DNA of 64,000 nucleotides, taken from the NCBI GenBank assembly GCA_028339155.1, contig JAOLBK010000001.1:62001-126000 (forward strand). Direction: 5' to 3'. Made by a program: the position numbers and the translations under genes. Shown here one piece after another: positions 54,801-62,756 of the stretch; position 1 is the first letter of the stretch; the number at the start of each line of letters is the position of its first letter. The notes beneath the pieces were generated by a model that was not told where the DNA came from, did no database searches, and saw only the letters and a program-made list of their open reading frames with translations. This stretch comes from Litorivicinus sp. (lineage in GTDB: Bacteria; Pseudomonadota; Gammaproteobacteria; Pseudomonadales; Litorivicinaceae).

Positions 54801-57108
54801 CGATGTGTGAGGCTAGCCACTCTAGATGCGATTTATCATCGCCATTAGAATCCGAGTAGAAATATCGGGCGGAAATAATAGAACCTATGTCATCCCAGCC
54901 TAGCGTGTAGCTTTGAAAATTTTCCCCAGATATTTCTTCGCCATCGCGATACCAGGCATAGGAGATAGAATCTTCCGCATATATTTCTGGAATTAAAGCA
55001 TTGCTGGCTACTAGCGTTTTTCCATCATTAAAGGGGTCTAAAGGTGAAAAACCCGGGGCATCACTGGCGTAAGTTACTTGCGGAGTTAGCCACTCTAAGT
55101 GTGACTGGATATAGCCATGTCCTTCGGAATTGCTACTAAAGTCCAAGTAGAAATATCGGGCGGAAATAATAGAACCTATGTCATCCCAGCCTAGCGTGTA
55201 GCTTTGAAAATTTTCCCCAGATATTTCTTCGCCATCGCGATACCAGGCATAAGAGATTTCGTTACCGCTATTACTGATCGAAGAGCCATTTCTCAGAATG
55301 TAAGTCGCGTCTGCGAATTGGAGAGCCTCGGCGTTAATAATCGTGTCTGTACCGTCACGATTTTCAATTCCATCGACAACTGTAACAGTGCTAGTGTCAA
55401 TGCCTGAGATAGTGTAGTCGGCTATGTTGCCGCTAAATATAATCGTGTCTGAACCACCTCCAGCATCAATCGTGTCGTCACCTCCTCTTGGGGTAGCGGT
55501 GTCGCTGTACCCTGTAAGTTTGCGTACATCGTCGCCAACGCTTCCCGAGTACCGAGTACCCTCCTGATATGAACTATCGGGAATCAAGTCATTGCTAGCG
55601 GTTATCGTTTCTCCCTTAATGAAGGCATCTGAATTTGACTTCAGAAGATCATCTGACCAATAGCTGCCAATAGTTGTGTTAGCTGTCGCAGCGGCAGATG
55701 AAAAGACAATATTGGCACCGTTAGTTTCAATATTTAGATTTGCGAGGGAATTGGTATCGAAGTAGTTACCAGTGAAGTCCATTGTAGGGTAAGAACTGTT
55801 CTTGACGGTCTGAAAGGTATCAGTTCCACTAAACTCAATGATGTTATTGTTGTCAAATGAACCGCCACCAATATTATCGTAAACAGATTCCGTAACATCG
55901 ATAAATGCATTGTCGTAGACCTCGACGCCATAGGCATGTTGGCTAGAATATATGGCGGTACTCGTGCCTAAAAATAAGTTGTATCTGATGTCAGCGTCAA
56001 ACAGGTTGTTTTCTACTTCCAACCCTATATCTGAGCCCACATAAAAGTTTTCTTCAAAACTTAGGTTGGGCAAACTATCCGAAGTTGTGGATGAAGGGCC
56101 GTATCTTGAGCCTACATTGAAATAATCACCACCGAGGTTAGGAAAGACATTTACCTTCGGCTCGCCAATGAACGCATTATTTTTTACTTGAACGGCTGAG
56201 TCTGTATCCCTATAAAGCTCGGCGGCAGGCTTGTAGAAGCGGATATCTTCATAAATGGGTCTCGAAGGTGTGGAGCCGCTTGCATCACTGCTTTCCACTA
56301 TAGTCCATTTCTCTCCTCGGTCGTTGTCGCCAATATACGTGTAACCATTTTGCCAAGATCGAGTGCCTAAAGAGAGACCGTCATCAGATAGAAAAAGATT
56401 GTCGGTGATGAGGACATCACGAAGGTGCGATTCGGCAAAAAAATAAACGTCAGCATAAGTCCGCTGCCCAACTATCAGCCCGGAGCTGTCGTTGCCAAAA
56501 ATATTCTCAGATATGTATAGATTGTCGAGTATCCCCTTGTTTGGAGCTATTTGAACGCCGTCGCCGAATGAATTATTTATAATCCAGATATTTTCGACGG
56601 GGGCACCAACTCCGTTATCGGATACCGGGTTTCCGCCTGTGTAAATATCTGCACTTCCTGAATTAGAAGCACCAAAGATGGAGTTTTGAATTCGGATGCC
56701 ATCCGAATTCTGCCCCATTTCAATATCAGTAGAGTTGTTGTTAAACGCAATATTGTCTAAAAATAGCCCTTGATTCTGAATATGAACGCCAATTGAAGCC
56801 CCTGTAATGGAGGCATTTTGAATTGTTGAACCTGAATAATCTCCCGCAGATGCCCTTGTGCCGTCATCGTCTATAAACGATAGGCCTTCCCACGCATTAA
56901 GCGTGCCATCAGCTTGAAATATGATTGGATTTGAATCAGACCCAACTGCATTTAGCTGGCCACCATCAAAAATAATTCGGATGTCTTTGCCTGAATCAAT
57001 ATTTATGACGGTGCCAGGTGCAATGGTTACGGTTCCGCCACTTACGGTTACTGATTCCGTAATATTAATTATGCCCGACCATGCCTGATCGTTAGAAATC
57101 TCAATCAT
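51823..57108 (-). CDS. giant beta-helix/cadherin-like/RTX adhesin, 1761 residues
   Basis: A predicted type I-secreted surface or extracellular protein. There is no N-terminal signal peptide. Residues about 1-500 read as a right-handed beta-helix (repeated IxNxxF turns). A short RTX-like patch (GGDDTIDAGGGSDTI) is at about 540-560, then two copies of a WYRDGEEISGENFQSY module (about 620-750), then seven to eight cadherin-like repeats (SYSxSGTDSS, VTDVND) to about 1490. The C-terminus has RTX nonapeptides (GNDVLWAAQGDDTLNGGAGNDRLNG) and a hydrophobic end typical of ABC-exporter signals. It probably binds calcium and mediates adhesion. No exporter genes are in the island, so secretion would depend on a chromosomal type I system. 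Confidence 0.9.
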   Translation of the reverse strand: MIEISNDQAWSGIINITESVTVSGGTVTIAPGTVINIDSGKDIRIIFDGGQLNAVGSDSNPIIFQADGTLNAWEGLSFIDDDGTRASAGDYSGSTIQNASITGASIGVHIQNQGLFLDNIAFNNNSTDIEMGQNSDGIRIQNSIFGASNSGSADIYTGGNPVSDNGVGAPVENIWIINNSFGDGVQIAPNKGILDNLYISENIFGNDSSGLIVGQRTYADVYFFAESHLRDVLITDNLFLSDDGLSLGTRSWQNGYTYIGDNDRGEKWTIVESSDASGSTPSRPIYEDIRFYKPAAELYRDTDSAVQVKNNAFIGEPKVNVFPNLGGDYFNVGSRYGPSSTTSDSLPNLSFEENFYVGSDIGLEVENNLFDADIRYNLFLGTSTAIYSSQHAYGVEVYDNAFIDVTESVYDNIGGGSFDNNNIIEFSGTDTFQTVKNSSYPTMDFTGNYFDTNSLANLNIETNGANIVFSSAAATANTTIGSYWSDDLLKSNSDAFIKGETITASNDLIPDSSYQEGTRYSGSVGDDVRKLTGYSDTATPRGGDDTIDAGGGSDTIIFSGNIADYTISGIDTSTVTVVDGIENRDGTDTIINAEALQFADATYILRNGSSISNSGNEISYAWYRDGEEISGENFQSYTLGWDDIGSIISARYFYLDFSSNSEGHGYIQSHLEWLTPQVTYASDAPGFSPLDPFNDGKTLVASNALIPEIYAEDSISYAWYRDGEEISGENFQSYTLGWDDIGSIISARYFYSDSNGDDKSHLEWLASHIVNANDAPEFISSSGSNPVVENIGSSIPFYERPWAGVVVYVAAASDADLDDTLTYSLSEENSSGLNIDPVTGELSLTVSPNFETDDQRVITVIVTDSGSLTDTIDVTLNIVDANESPEFSSWSVDATVAENSPSGTLLNYTPSVTDEDGDALSYSLDATWAPESAKYGLDADLLSIDASTGVVTINRPLNHETINTFSFGVYVSDGELTNWQSVQVDVTDVNDSPAFYLSGSSTLAPSAVTLSVAENTAVNTPNLYSVRAWDVEGDLLSYSLTGIDASLFSIDSDSLIYMPDEVSIFFALTAADYETKSQYEFTIVASDGLLTESHDISLNITDVNESPVFASSVDTVSVDENSPRSTVIYSAFASDVDEDSLSYSISGTDSSYLSINASTGTVKLRASPNYEAKDQYQFTVTASDGSLTDTVDVTLNITDVNDLPVFASSVDTISVDENSPRSTVIYSAFASDVDEDSLSYSISGTDSSYLSINASTGTVKLRASPNYEAKDQYQFTVTASDGSLTDTVDVTLNITDVNDLPVFASSVDTISVDENSPRSTVIYSASATDEDGDTLSYSLSGTDSSSLTIDASTGAVKLKASADYETKDAYEFTVTAWDGSLTSSLDVILDITDMNDPPVFASVTASASVSNNSHASTIVYTAFASDVDGYSLSYNISGTDSSYLSINASTGTVKLKASPDYETKNQYQFTVTASDGSLTDSVDVTLSVTNVIYHASGLIEGSAADDIILTTEGDANLVRGGGGTDVITLSPDGVWSAGFFAGNVNQQDAIGTNQLTGLAGKNRFADVIDGGEDADEIILTNDSDVFFLHDSFSELHTSLTATAGGTTGRIIDLETINAGAGNDVIDLTSSDFLLANLDMTLNGEDGNDVLWAAQGDDTLNGGAGNDRLNGSSGNDTLTGGSGADIFEFTITSGSDTITDYSAADGDILRFFKRLGEAEEWSEASINAANNSIAWQTIEATVTIDFDTNITESNLVIEYAFI
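53135..53716 (-). repeat. 291-bp perfect tandem duplication inside the adhesin
   Basis: 53135-53425 and 53426-53716 appear identical base for base, each coding one 97-residue cadherin-like unit, with a partial, diverging third copy after 53717. Identity at the DNA level points to recent unequal recombination. Confidence 0.9.
54857..55252 (-). repeat. direct repeat of about 105 bp in the adhesin gene
   Basis: 54857-54961 and 55148-55252 are almost identical and encode the WYRDGEEISGENFQSY module and flanks. Their offset is 291 bases, the same period as the cadherin duplication, so the whole mid-region may have grown by the same unit. Confidence 0.8.
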
Positions 57109-57302
57109 AAACAGACCAAGTACACATTAAGAAAGAGTCCTCGCTATCAAGACCCTTAATTTACCCTTAAAATTTCTTTAAACGGTTTTTTTTTAAAAAA
57201 AAGATGCGCTCACAATTCTGATTTCTTGGGAAAGCGATCTCGATAGGCAGAAAATGTTGCTTTTGGGTGCTCTAAATTTCGCTGATCCAGTGATCTTAGC
57301 GA

Positions 57303-57488
57303 CTACCTACTGACCCCATAGTTCTTGGTGTGATGAGGCTTATAACCCTTGCCTCGCGCTTTTGCTAAGTAGGAGATGTGCTTGAACGCCTCACAGATTT
57401 TGTCATGGTCGTCCCTGTGAAAGTGATGATACTTCGAGATGCAGTAACCGGTGCCCTGCTCGGTCAGGACCGAAAACGGGCTTTTCAT
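57303..57488 (-). pseudogene. C-terminal remnant of an inovirus Gp2/YfjJ-type protein
   Basis: A 61-codon frame whose end (FKHISYLAKARGKGYKPHHTKNYGVSR) resembles the C-terminus of the Gp2/YfjJ (DUF3296) family found in P4/CP4-57-type satellites. Normal family members are about 200 residues, and the preceding 240 bases (57489-57731) show no continuation in any frame that I recognise. Likely a broken satellite gene; the family call is from memory and moderate. Confidence 0.45.
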
Positions 57489-57731
57489 GAAGTAATTACA
57501 CCATGGATTTAATCAGGCTAAATTCGGGCCATTCTCAGTTACTCGATGGGTTCGCCAGACAGTAAGTCGAGGTAAGAGGTTGATGGTAGATATAGAAGGT
57601 GTCCATAAATCAGTCTCAAGTTTTTTGCCTAGTCTGCGTTTTGAGGCTAAATTTAGGCCTCTAAAGACCGTTGAATTACTTTTCTGGGTATAAATATTGG
57701 CCCCTTGCCAGTGAAAACTTACCCTCGACAT

Positions 57732-58115
57732 TTATTTTCTCCAAAGATTCGATGGCACTCTGGTCGGCTGTACATCGAGTTTGCCTTGGCAGTCATCGAT
57801 GGCTAGCCACGTTAGCGCATAAAGGTTGCAACGCCGTGGTCGAAGCCATCCTTGTCGAGTCTGTTCGATCAATCCTGCATCGAGGAGCTCTTGCAGGGCC
57901 TTCCTAAGCGTCGACTTGGACCGCCATCCCTTGGCCTGAAAGACAGAATATGCAGCTTGAAGATCGCCATTGTTCGATCCATTGAACTGCTCTCCGAGCT
58001 GGATTAATGCTTTGACTGCCTTTCCGGTCAGGGCTTTGAATACGGGACCGTTGATGATGTGTTTTGGCAAGGCCAGAAAGCTGTCGCGTTGTCGGCGCCG
58101 TTGATGCTTAGCCAT
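57732..58115 (-). CDS. winged-helix protein of the island's satellite module
   Basis: A 127-residue basic protein from ATG 58115 (an in-frame start at 58157 would add 14 residues). It has a winged-helix-like middle (GKAVKALIQLGEQF; WRSKSTLRKALQELLDAGLIEQTRQGWLRPRRCNLYALTW). Such proteins accompany AlpA and integrase genes in P4-like islands and may act in replication or regulation. Its start overlaps the AlpA gene by 8 bases, so they are co-translated. I do not recognise a named family. Confidence 0.7.
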   Translation of the reverse strand: MAKHQRRRQRDSFLALPKHIINGPVFKALTGKAVKALIQLGEQFNGSNNGDLQAAYSVFQAKGWRSKSTLRKALQELLDAGLIEQTRQGWLRPRRCNLYALTWLAIDDCQGKLDVQPTRVPSNLWRK

Positions 58116-58296
58116 TGCGACCACCTCCCTGAACGAGGCGAAGCACTTCTTCTTCATCCCACATAGTGATTCGAGTCCCCAGTTTGATCGGGGGAGGGAA
58201 CCGGCCGTCTTTGACGCCTTTCCACCATGTGCTTCTTCCGATCGGCAAGATTTCTAGAATTTGACTGAGGCGAAGATAACGTTTTGGTTTGTTCAT
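58108..58296 (-). CDS. alpA: AlpA-family excision/transcription regulator
   Basis: A 62-residue MerR-like winged-HTH protein: YLRLSQILEILPIGRSTWWKGVKDGRFPPPIKLG, then WDEEEVLRLVQ. This is the AlpA signature of CP4-57-type elements, where AlpA controls excision. The ATG at 58296 has AGGAG about 7 nt upstream; ATG 58299 and longer frames are possible. It sits between the winged-helix gene and the hypothetical gene beside the integrase. Confidence 0.88.
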   Translation of the reverse strand: MNKPKRYLRLSQILEILPIGRSTWWKGVKDGRFPPPIKLGTRITMWDEEEVLRLVQGGGRNG

Positions 58297-58383
58297 CATG
58301 GTCTCCTTGAACGTGATAGGAGCCATTGAGCCAGAAGGAATGAGACCAATCAGCGACAAAAGGGAGGGGGTGTTTGTCGCTGA

Positions 58384-58902
58384 TTATTTTCTTGAAAAGC
58401 GCGCTATGCGACGCCGATATAACCGTTGCCGAATCGACTCAGGCTCTGCATAAATCGCGTTGTTTTGCATCAACTCTTCGATTGCTTCGTTCTCGCTGAT
58501 TTGTTTTGATTTCATGAGTGATTCAATCTTAAGGATGAGCGTATCTGTATCGACTCGTTTTTTGAGTCGATTTCGCACCGCATCGCGATGTCCAGGCTCT
58601 TTTGGATAAAAAATTCGTCGGAATAACTGCTCACTGTTTTTGATCGGGTAGGTTTCGATGTGTTCAAAGCAGTCTGCGAGCAGAACCAGAACAGATGCTG
58701 GCGGACAGGCCCCAGCGTTGATACATTCAAGGTAGATTGTGAGCGGATCAACGTCAGGTAAAAAAGTCTCCTCAGTCATCAGTGGTTCGGCTTTGCTGAC
58801 AGCCTCAGACAACAATTTGAAGCGTATTTCTTTGATTTCGGTAAGTTTGGATTTCCTATCCGCCAGATAATCTCTTGTGTTCGAGGGTGACGATTTTTCC
58901 AT
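58384..58902 (-). CDS. hypothetical protein next to the integrase
   Basis: A 172-residue protein from ATG 58902 (a GTG at 58932 would add 10 residues). It is mostly helical and charged, with a REI/KLLSEAVSK stretch and a basic C-terminus (RQRLYRRRIARFSRK). I do not recognise the family. The start overlaps the integrase end by about 47 bases, so it is probably co-expressed with the integrase as part of the satellite module. Confidence 0.65.
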   Translation of the reverse strand: MEKSSPSNTRDYLADRKSKLTEIKEIRFKLLSEAVSKAEPLMTEETFLPDVDPLTIYLECINAGACPPASVLVLLADCFEHIETYPIKNSEQLFRRIFYPKEPGHRDAVRNRLKKRVDTDTLILKIESLMKSKQISENEAIEELMQNNAIYAEPESIRQRLYRRRIARFSRK

Positions 58903-60079
58903 TTGAATTGACCAAGCTATCAAGATAATCACTCCAAGCTTGCATCATTTTTTTTCGTTCGGGAAGAAACTGCGTTCGATTATAGGCCCGTCCATTGGGG
59001 CCTCTTTGAACATGCGTGATTTGCATCTCACACAAATCACTTCGGTACCCAAGCGTCTCTTCCAAAAATGTCCGCGCAGTGGCTCTAAATCCATGAATAG
59101 TGGCATCTTCTTTTGGTACGGCAACGTGCCGCAACGCTCTGAGCAATGAACCTGAAGACATGGTTGCATTCTTTTTGTAAGCGTGAGGAAACACCCATTC
59201 ACAATCATCACGAACCGACAGGAGTAAGCTCAATTTATCTCTGACTTGCCGACTGAGTGGAATAATCATATCGGCATCTTTCTTACCGGTTGTGAATTGC
59301 CAGATGCCTTCTTTGAGATCGATGTCACTCCAGCGCGCCTTGATCAAGTCGCCTGATCGCGTAAAGAGGTGCGGTAGCAGTTGTAAGCCAACCGAGACCT
59401 GGGGTGAGGCGCGATAGGTTTGTATCTTCTGTAAGACATCGGCCAAGGTATTCACATCGGTTGGTGCCGCATGATGTTTGACCTGTGGTTTGATCAGGGC
59501 GTTGGTCAAACCATATGCTGGATTGATTTGTACAATGCCTAAGTTGAGGGCGAATTCGAGAATCTGTTTAGCCAACCGGACGACCCGTCGTCCTTCTTCG
59601 TGCGCGCCTGTTTTCTGGATTGTTTGACCGATGTTCAGGATGGCTTGTCGGGTCACATGCGAGATTGGGTACCGGCCGAGGGTAGGGAGTAGATATTTAT
59701 TCAGTCGACTGCGGTGTTTGCGCAGTGTGGATGCTTTGAGTTCGTGACTGACCTTCTCGAACCATTGTTCTGCGATGCGCGCAAAATGCTGATCTTCATC
59801 TTCAGTTCGTTGTTGCTTACGTTCGCGTTTTAATTGGTTGGGGTTAAGGCCGTCCTGGATCATGAGACGCGCTTTCATACATGCAAGTCTCGCGTCTTTC
59901 AGCGACATTTCTGGGTAGCGGCTGAGCGTCAGTATATTTTCCTCACCAGCGAAGCGATAACGCATCTGCCAGGACTTCCCGTTGGCCTTGCTGATATAGA
60001 GATAGAGTGAGTTACCGTCCGCGTGACGACCACAGTTTTCTGGCGCATTTAAAGATCGAATTTGCACATCAGTCAGCAT
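58856..60079 (-). CDS. P4-like tyrosine integrase
   Basis: Site-specific recombinase that inserts and excises the island at tRNA-Met. 407 residues: N-terminal DUF4102 arm-binding domain (about 1-90), core-binding helical domain (about 95-195) and the catalytic domain with Arg in LFTRSGDLIKARW, the HxxR box HGFRATARTFL, a His in THVQRG, and the nucleophilic Tyr in GRAYNRTQFL. All catalytic residues are present, so it looks functional. It starts about 175 bp from the tRNA 3' end, with arm-type motifs between. Confidence 0.95.
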   Translation of the reverse strand: MLTDVQIRSLNAPENCGRHADGNSLYLYISKANGKSWQMRYRFAGEENILTLSRYPEMSLKDARLACMKARLMIQDGLNPNQLKRERKQQRTEDEDQHFARIAEQWFEKVSHELKASTLRKHRSRLNKYLLPTLGRYPISHVTRQAILNIGQTIQKTGAHEEGRRVVRLAKQILEFALNLGIVQINPAYGLTNALIKPQVKHHAAPTDVNTLADVLQKIQTYRASPQVSVGLQLLPHLFTRSGDLIKARWSDIDLKEGIWQFTTGKKDADMIIPLSRQVRDKLSLLLSVRDDCEWVFPHAYKKNATMSSGSLLRALRHVAVPKEDATIHGFRATARTFLEETLGYRSDLCEMQITHVQRGPNGRAYNRTQFLPERKKMMQAWSDYLDSLVNSNGKIVTLEHKRLSGG

Positions 60080-60138
60080 TTACCCACACCTCATTCCTGT
60101 CGAGACGGGTAAAACAGATTTTACCCTCAATTTTACCC
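60079..60138. promoter_or_regulatory. cluster of candidate integrase arm sites, right end
   Basis: Four TTTACCC-type motifs lie in 60 bases: 60079-60085, the inverted GGGTAAAA at 60108-60115, 60119-60126 and 60131-60138. TTTACCCTCAATT (60120-60132) is identical to 44925-44937 at the left end. The position between the integrase start and the att repeat fits arm-type binding and autoregulation. Confidence 0.5.
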
Positions 60139-60236
60139 ACACATTATTCGGATGTGTGCGGATTGGATGAGTTTACAAGAGACGACACTATGGATTAAAA
60201 GTCAATAACCACGCGGTTTTTCGGACTTTCTGGGAT

Positions 60237-60267
60237 GATGCTGGATTTATGAATGGTGGCTATGGCG
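60237..60267 (+). repeat. right att direct repeat, overlapping tRNA-Met 3' end
   Basis: Right copy of the 31-bp repeat at 44821-44851; its last 14 bases are the 3' end of the tRNA-Met gene. The identity continues 17 bases beyond the tRNA. Confidence 0.85.
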
Positions 60268-60330
60268 GGACTTGAACCTGCGACCCCAGCATTATGAGTG
60301 CTGTGCTCTAACCAGCTGAGCTACATAGCC
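60254..60330 (-). tRNA. tRNA-Met (CAT), elongator type
   Basis: A 77-nt tRNA with acceptor GGCTATG / CATAGCC, D arm GCTCAG...GAGC, anticodon loop CTCATAA (CAT), T loop TTCAAGT and an encoded CCA. The acceptor and arms match elongator tRNA-Met, though a tRNA-Ile2 (lysidine) reading of CAT cannot be excluded by eye. It is the attachment target of the island and lies downstream of ychF, as in pseudomonads. Confidence 0.95.
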
Positions 60331-60380
60331 GTCTCAGAAGAGGCGCGAAAGATACTTAAATTTCGCCTCTCTGTCAAAGC

Positions 60381-61472
60381 TTAGACATTAAAACGGAAGT
60401 GAATGACGTCTCCGTCGCGACACAAATATTCTTTTCCTTCAAGACGCCATTTGCCTGCGTCTTTAGCGCCTTGTTCACCGCCAAGCGAGACATAGTCGTC
60501 AAAGCCAATGACTTCAGCCCGGATAAATCCTTTTTCGAAATCCGTGTGAATCTTGCCCGCAGCTTGGGGCGCGGTTGCACCGATTGGAATTGTCCAAGCC
60601 CGAACTTCTTGGACTCCGGCTGTAAAGTAAGTTTGTAAGTTAAGTAACCCATAGCCAGAGCGAATGAGCCTGTCGAGTCCGGCCTCTGCTAGCCCGAGCT
60701 CTTCTAAAAATTCTGCCTTTTCTTCATCCTGCAGTTCTGCGATTTCCGATTCAATTTTACTGCATATGGGCACGACGTCGGCCCCTTCTTTGGCTGCAAT
60801 CTTACGTACTATTTCAATCAATGGATTATTCTCAAATCCATCCTCCGCAACATTGGCTATATACAGGGTTGGCTTAACCGTTAAGAGGTGAAGTGAACGT
60901 AAAATGATTTCTTCATCTTCAGACAGCTTTACGGTCCGTACTGGATTCCCCTCATTGAGCGTAGGCAGAATTTTTTCGCATAGTGCGAGCAAGGCTTTAG
61001 CGTCCTTGTCTCCGCCTTTGGCCTGTTTCTGGGCTTTTTGCATTTGTTTTTCTACGGATTCAAGGTCGGCTAAGGCGAGTTCTGTGTTGATGATCTCAAT
61101 GTCTGATGCGGGGTCAATTTTTCCGGCTACGTGAATGATATTATCATCCTCAAAGCATCGAACGACATGCGCGATTGCGTCAGTTTCTCGAATTGTTGCA
61201 AGGAATTTATTACCAAGACCTTCGCCCTTGGACGCACCGGCAACTAAGCCAGCTATATCGACGAATTCCATCGTCGTTGGCACGACCCGTTCTGGTTTAA
61301 CTATTGCTGTTAATTGAGCGATTCTGGGGTCTGGAATAGGTACCACGCCTGCATTAGGTTCGATCGTGCAAAATGGAAAATTTTGCGCCTCGATGCCTGC
61401 TTTGGTCAACGCGTTAAAGAGTGTTGACTTCCCAACGTTTGGCAGTCCAACGATGCCGCATTTAAATCCCAT
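60381..61472 (-). CDS. ychF: redox-regulated ATPase YchF
   Basis: OBG-family P-loop ATPase linked to translation and oxidative stress (363 residues). G1 is [41 protein letters not shown] carries G3; the helical middle holds the coiled coil ([20 protein letters not shown]); and the C-terminal TGS domain ends [23 protein letters not shown]. YchF prefers ATP over GTP. ATG 61472 starts 10 bases after the pth stop, so it follows pth in the prs-rplY-pth-ychF order. Confidence 0.97.
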   Translation of the reverse strand: MGFKCGIVGLPNVGKSTLFNALTKAGIEAQNFPFCTIEPNAGVVPIPDPRIAQLTAIVKPERVVPTTMEFVDIAGLVAGASKGEGLGNKFLATIRETDAIAHVVRCFEDDNIIHVAGKIDPASDIEIINTELALADLESVEKQMQKAQKQAKGGDKDAKALLALCEKILPTLNEGNPVRTVKLSEDEEIILRSLHLLTVKPTLYIANVAEDGFENNPLIEIVRKIAAKEGADVVPICSKIESEIAELQDEEKAEFLEELGLAEAGLDRLIRSGYGLLNLQTYFTAGVQEVRAWTIPIGATAPQAAGKIHTDFEKGFIRAEVIGFDDYVSLGGEQGAKDAGKWRLEGKEYLCRDGDVIHFRFNV

Positions 61473-61481
61473 GTTATCTCC

Positions 61482-62054
61482 TTAGCGTTGGTGAAGGGTG
61501 TTCATGGCTCGATCCCAGTCACCGGAAATTATGTCCGTAAAATAAGTTAGCGCTTCATTAATGGCTTGATCGATTGAGTCACGCTGTTCCGCAGTGGCAC
61601 GTCCAAGCACATAACTATGTACTTTCGATTTGTGTCCTGGGTGTCCTATACCAACCCGGATTCTGGCATAGTCTGGACCAAAGACGCGATGTAGATCTCG
61701 GAGTCCATTATGGCCACCATGACCACCACCACGTTTTAAGCGGATTTGCCCAGGTTCAATATCTAGGTCGTCGTGAAGCACAAGAATTTCGGTGGGGTCA
61801 ATTTTGTAAAATTGAGCTGCCCTCAGTGCACTTTGGCCTGATTTATTCATAAACGTCATGGGTTTGAGTAAGTGGATCTGATTTGGTCCTAGAAAGCCCT
61901 TCCCAAGATGGCCAAAGAACTTTGGTTGAGTCGCCAAATGCGTCTGAATTTCGCTTGCGAGCGCGTCTAACAGCCAAAACCCGGCATTGTGCCGGGTTTT
62001 GGTATATTCGTCCCCGGGATTTCCCAGGCCAATGATTAGTTGGTAGGCATTCAC
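61482..62054 (-). CDS. pth: peptidyl-tRNA hydrolase
   Basis: Recycles peptidyl-tRNAs dropped by ribosomes. 190 residues with GLGNPGDEYTKTRHNAGFWLLDAL (catalytic His), FMNKSGQSALRAAQFYK, ILVLHDDLDIEPGQIRLKRGGGHGGHNGLRDL with the key Asp and Asn, and RIRVGIGHP. The start overlaps the rplY stop by four bases. A perfect 13-bp hairpin with flanking T/A runs lies in its first 30 codons. Confidence 0.97.
   Translation of the reverse strand: MNAYQLIIGLGNPGDEYTKTRHNAGFWLLDALASEIQTHLATQPKFFGHLGKGFLGPNQIHLLKPMTFMNKSGQSALRAAQFYKIDPTEILVLHDDLDIEPGQIRLKRGGGHGGHNGLRDLHRVFGPDYARIRVGIGHPGHKSKVHSYVLGRATAEQRDSIDQAINEALTYFTDIISGDWDRAMNTLHQR
61974..62002 (-). promoter_or_regulatory. perfect 13-bp hairpin inside the pth 5' coding region
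   Basis: CCAAAACCCGGCA (61974-61986) and its exact complement (61990-62002) enclose a 3-base loop, about 55 bases into pth and just past the rplY stop. The stem has a GC core with T runs on the 3' side, like an intrinsic terminator, but it is inside codons for RHNAGFWL. It could limit pth expression relative to rplY. Confidence 0.4.
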
Positions 62055-62686
62055 TCGGCGCCGTTGGCCTCGCCTTCTTCTGTGCCATCTTCTGCTGTGT
62101 CTGAGCTAGCACCTTTGGCTTTATTAATACTTGCCAATGGGAGATCTGATCCGTGAGATAAAGCCACAAAAGTTACACCTTTAGGCGCTTTAACATCAGA
62201 TAAGTGGATCACGTTATCTAACTCTGCGTTGCCGAGGTCAACTTCAATGAATTCAGGGAGATCTTTTGGTGCGCAGTTAACTTCAACCTCAACCGCATCG
62301 TGATGGACGACACCACCCTGCAACTTAACGCCTTTGCAGTCTGCCTCATTCATAAAGTGAAGGGGAACGTTCACCTTTAAGGTTGTTCCTGAACCGGCGC
62401 GCTGAAAATCAGCATGCAAAACAATCGATTTCGCCGGATGGCGTTGCAGTGCTTTTAAAATGACCGGCTCTGCTTTTCCGTCGACCTCAAGTGTGATCAC
62501 CGAGGAATAAAATGCTTCTTCTTCAAGAGCGTGAGCAATATCTTTGTGAGCCAACTGAATCGACTTTGGATTTCCTTTTCCGCCATAAATAATGGCTGGA
62601 ATAAGTCCTTCCAATCGACGCAGGCGGCGGCTCGAACCTTTTCCTGCTTCTTCGCGTGAAGACGCAATTAAACGATAGTCAGACAT
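62051..62686 (-). CDS. rplY: 50S ribosomal protein L25 (CTC type)
   Basis: Binds 5S rRNA. The 211-residue long form has the L25 domain (ASSREEAGKGSSRRLRRLEGLIPAIIYGG, about 1-90) and the C-terminal TL5/CTC domain (KVNVPLHFMNEADCKGVKLQGGVVHH). The acidic C-terminus (SSDTAEDGTEEGEANGAE) is common in CTC proteins. It overlaps pth by four bases and lies 70 bases downstream of prs. Confidence 0.97.
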   Translation of the reverse strand: MSDYRLIASSREEAGKGSSRRLRRLEGLIPAIIYGGKGNPKSIQLAHKDIAHALEEEAFYSSVITLEVDGKAEPVILKALQRHPAKSIVLHADFQRAGSGTTLKVNVPLHFMNEADCKGVKLQGGVVHHDAVEVEVNCAPKDLPEFIEVDLGNAELDNVIHLSDVKAPKGVTFVALSHGSDLPLASINKAKGASSDTAEDGTEEGEANGAE

Positions 62687-62756
62687 AGTATTCTCCTTTT
62701 ATGTCTTTGTTTTGCCTCGACCAACAAAACCTTTGTGGCACAAGATGCCATCATAA

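Larger units (their letters stand above)
44821..60267. mobile_element. tRNA-Met-integrated genomic island carrying type II-C CRISPR-Cas9
   Basis: About 15.4 kb bounded by a 31-bp direct repeat (44821-44851 and 60237-60267, one mismatch). The right copy includes the last 14 bases of an elongator tRNA-Met gene, the classic integration point of tyrosine-integrase islands. A P4-like integrase lies next to the tRNA, followed by an AlpA-type regulator and satellite remnants. Cargo is tracrRNA-cas9-cas1-cas2-array, an HTH protein, a PDZ-YbjQ protein and a giant adhesin. Genes on both sides are core chromosome (DUF779; ychF), and ychF next to tRNA-Met is a conserved order. It has no transfer genes, so any movement would need integrase activity plus a helper or conjugative element. 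Confidence 0.85.

Noticed and set aside
60338-60371. Hairpin AGAGGCG...CGCCTCT between ychF and tRNA-Met
   Set aside because: It has a long loop and no following T run, so it is not called a terminator.
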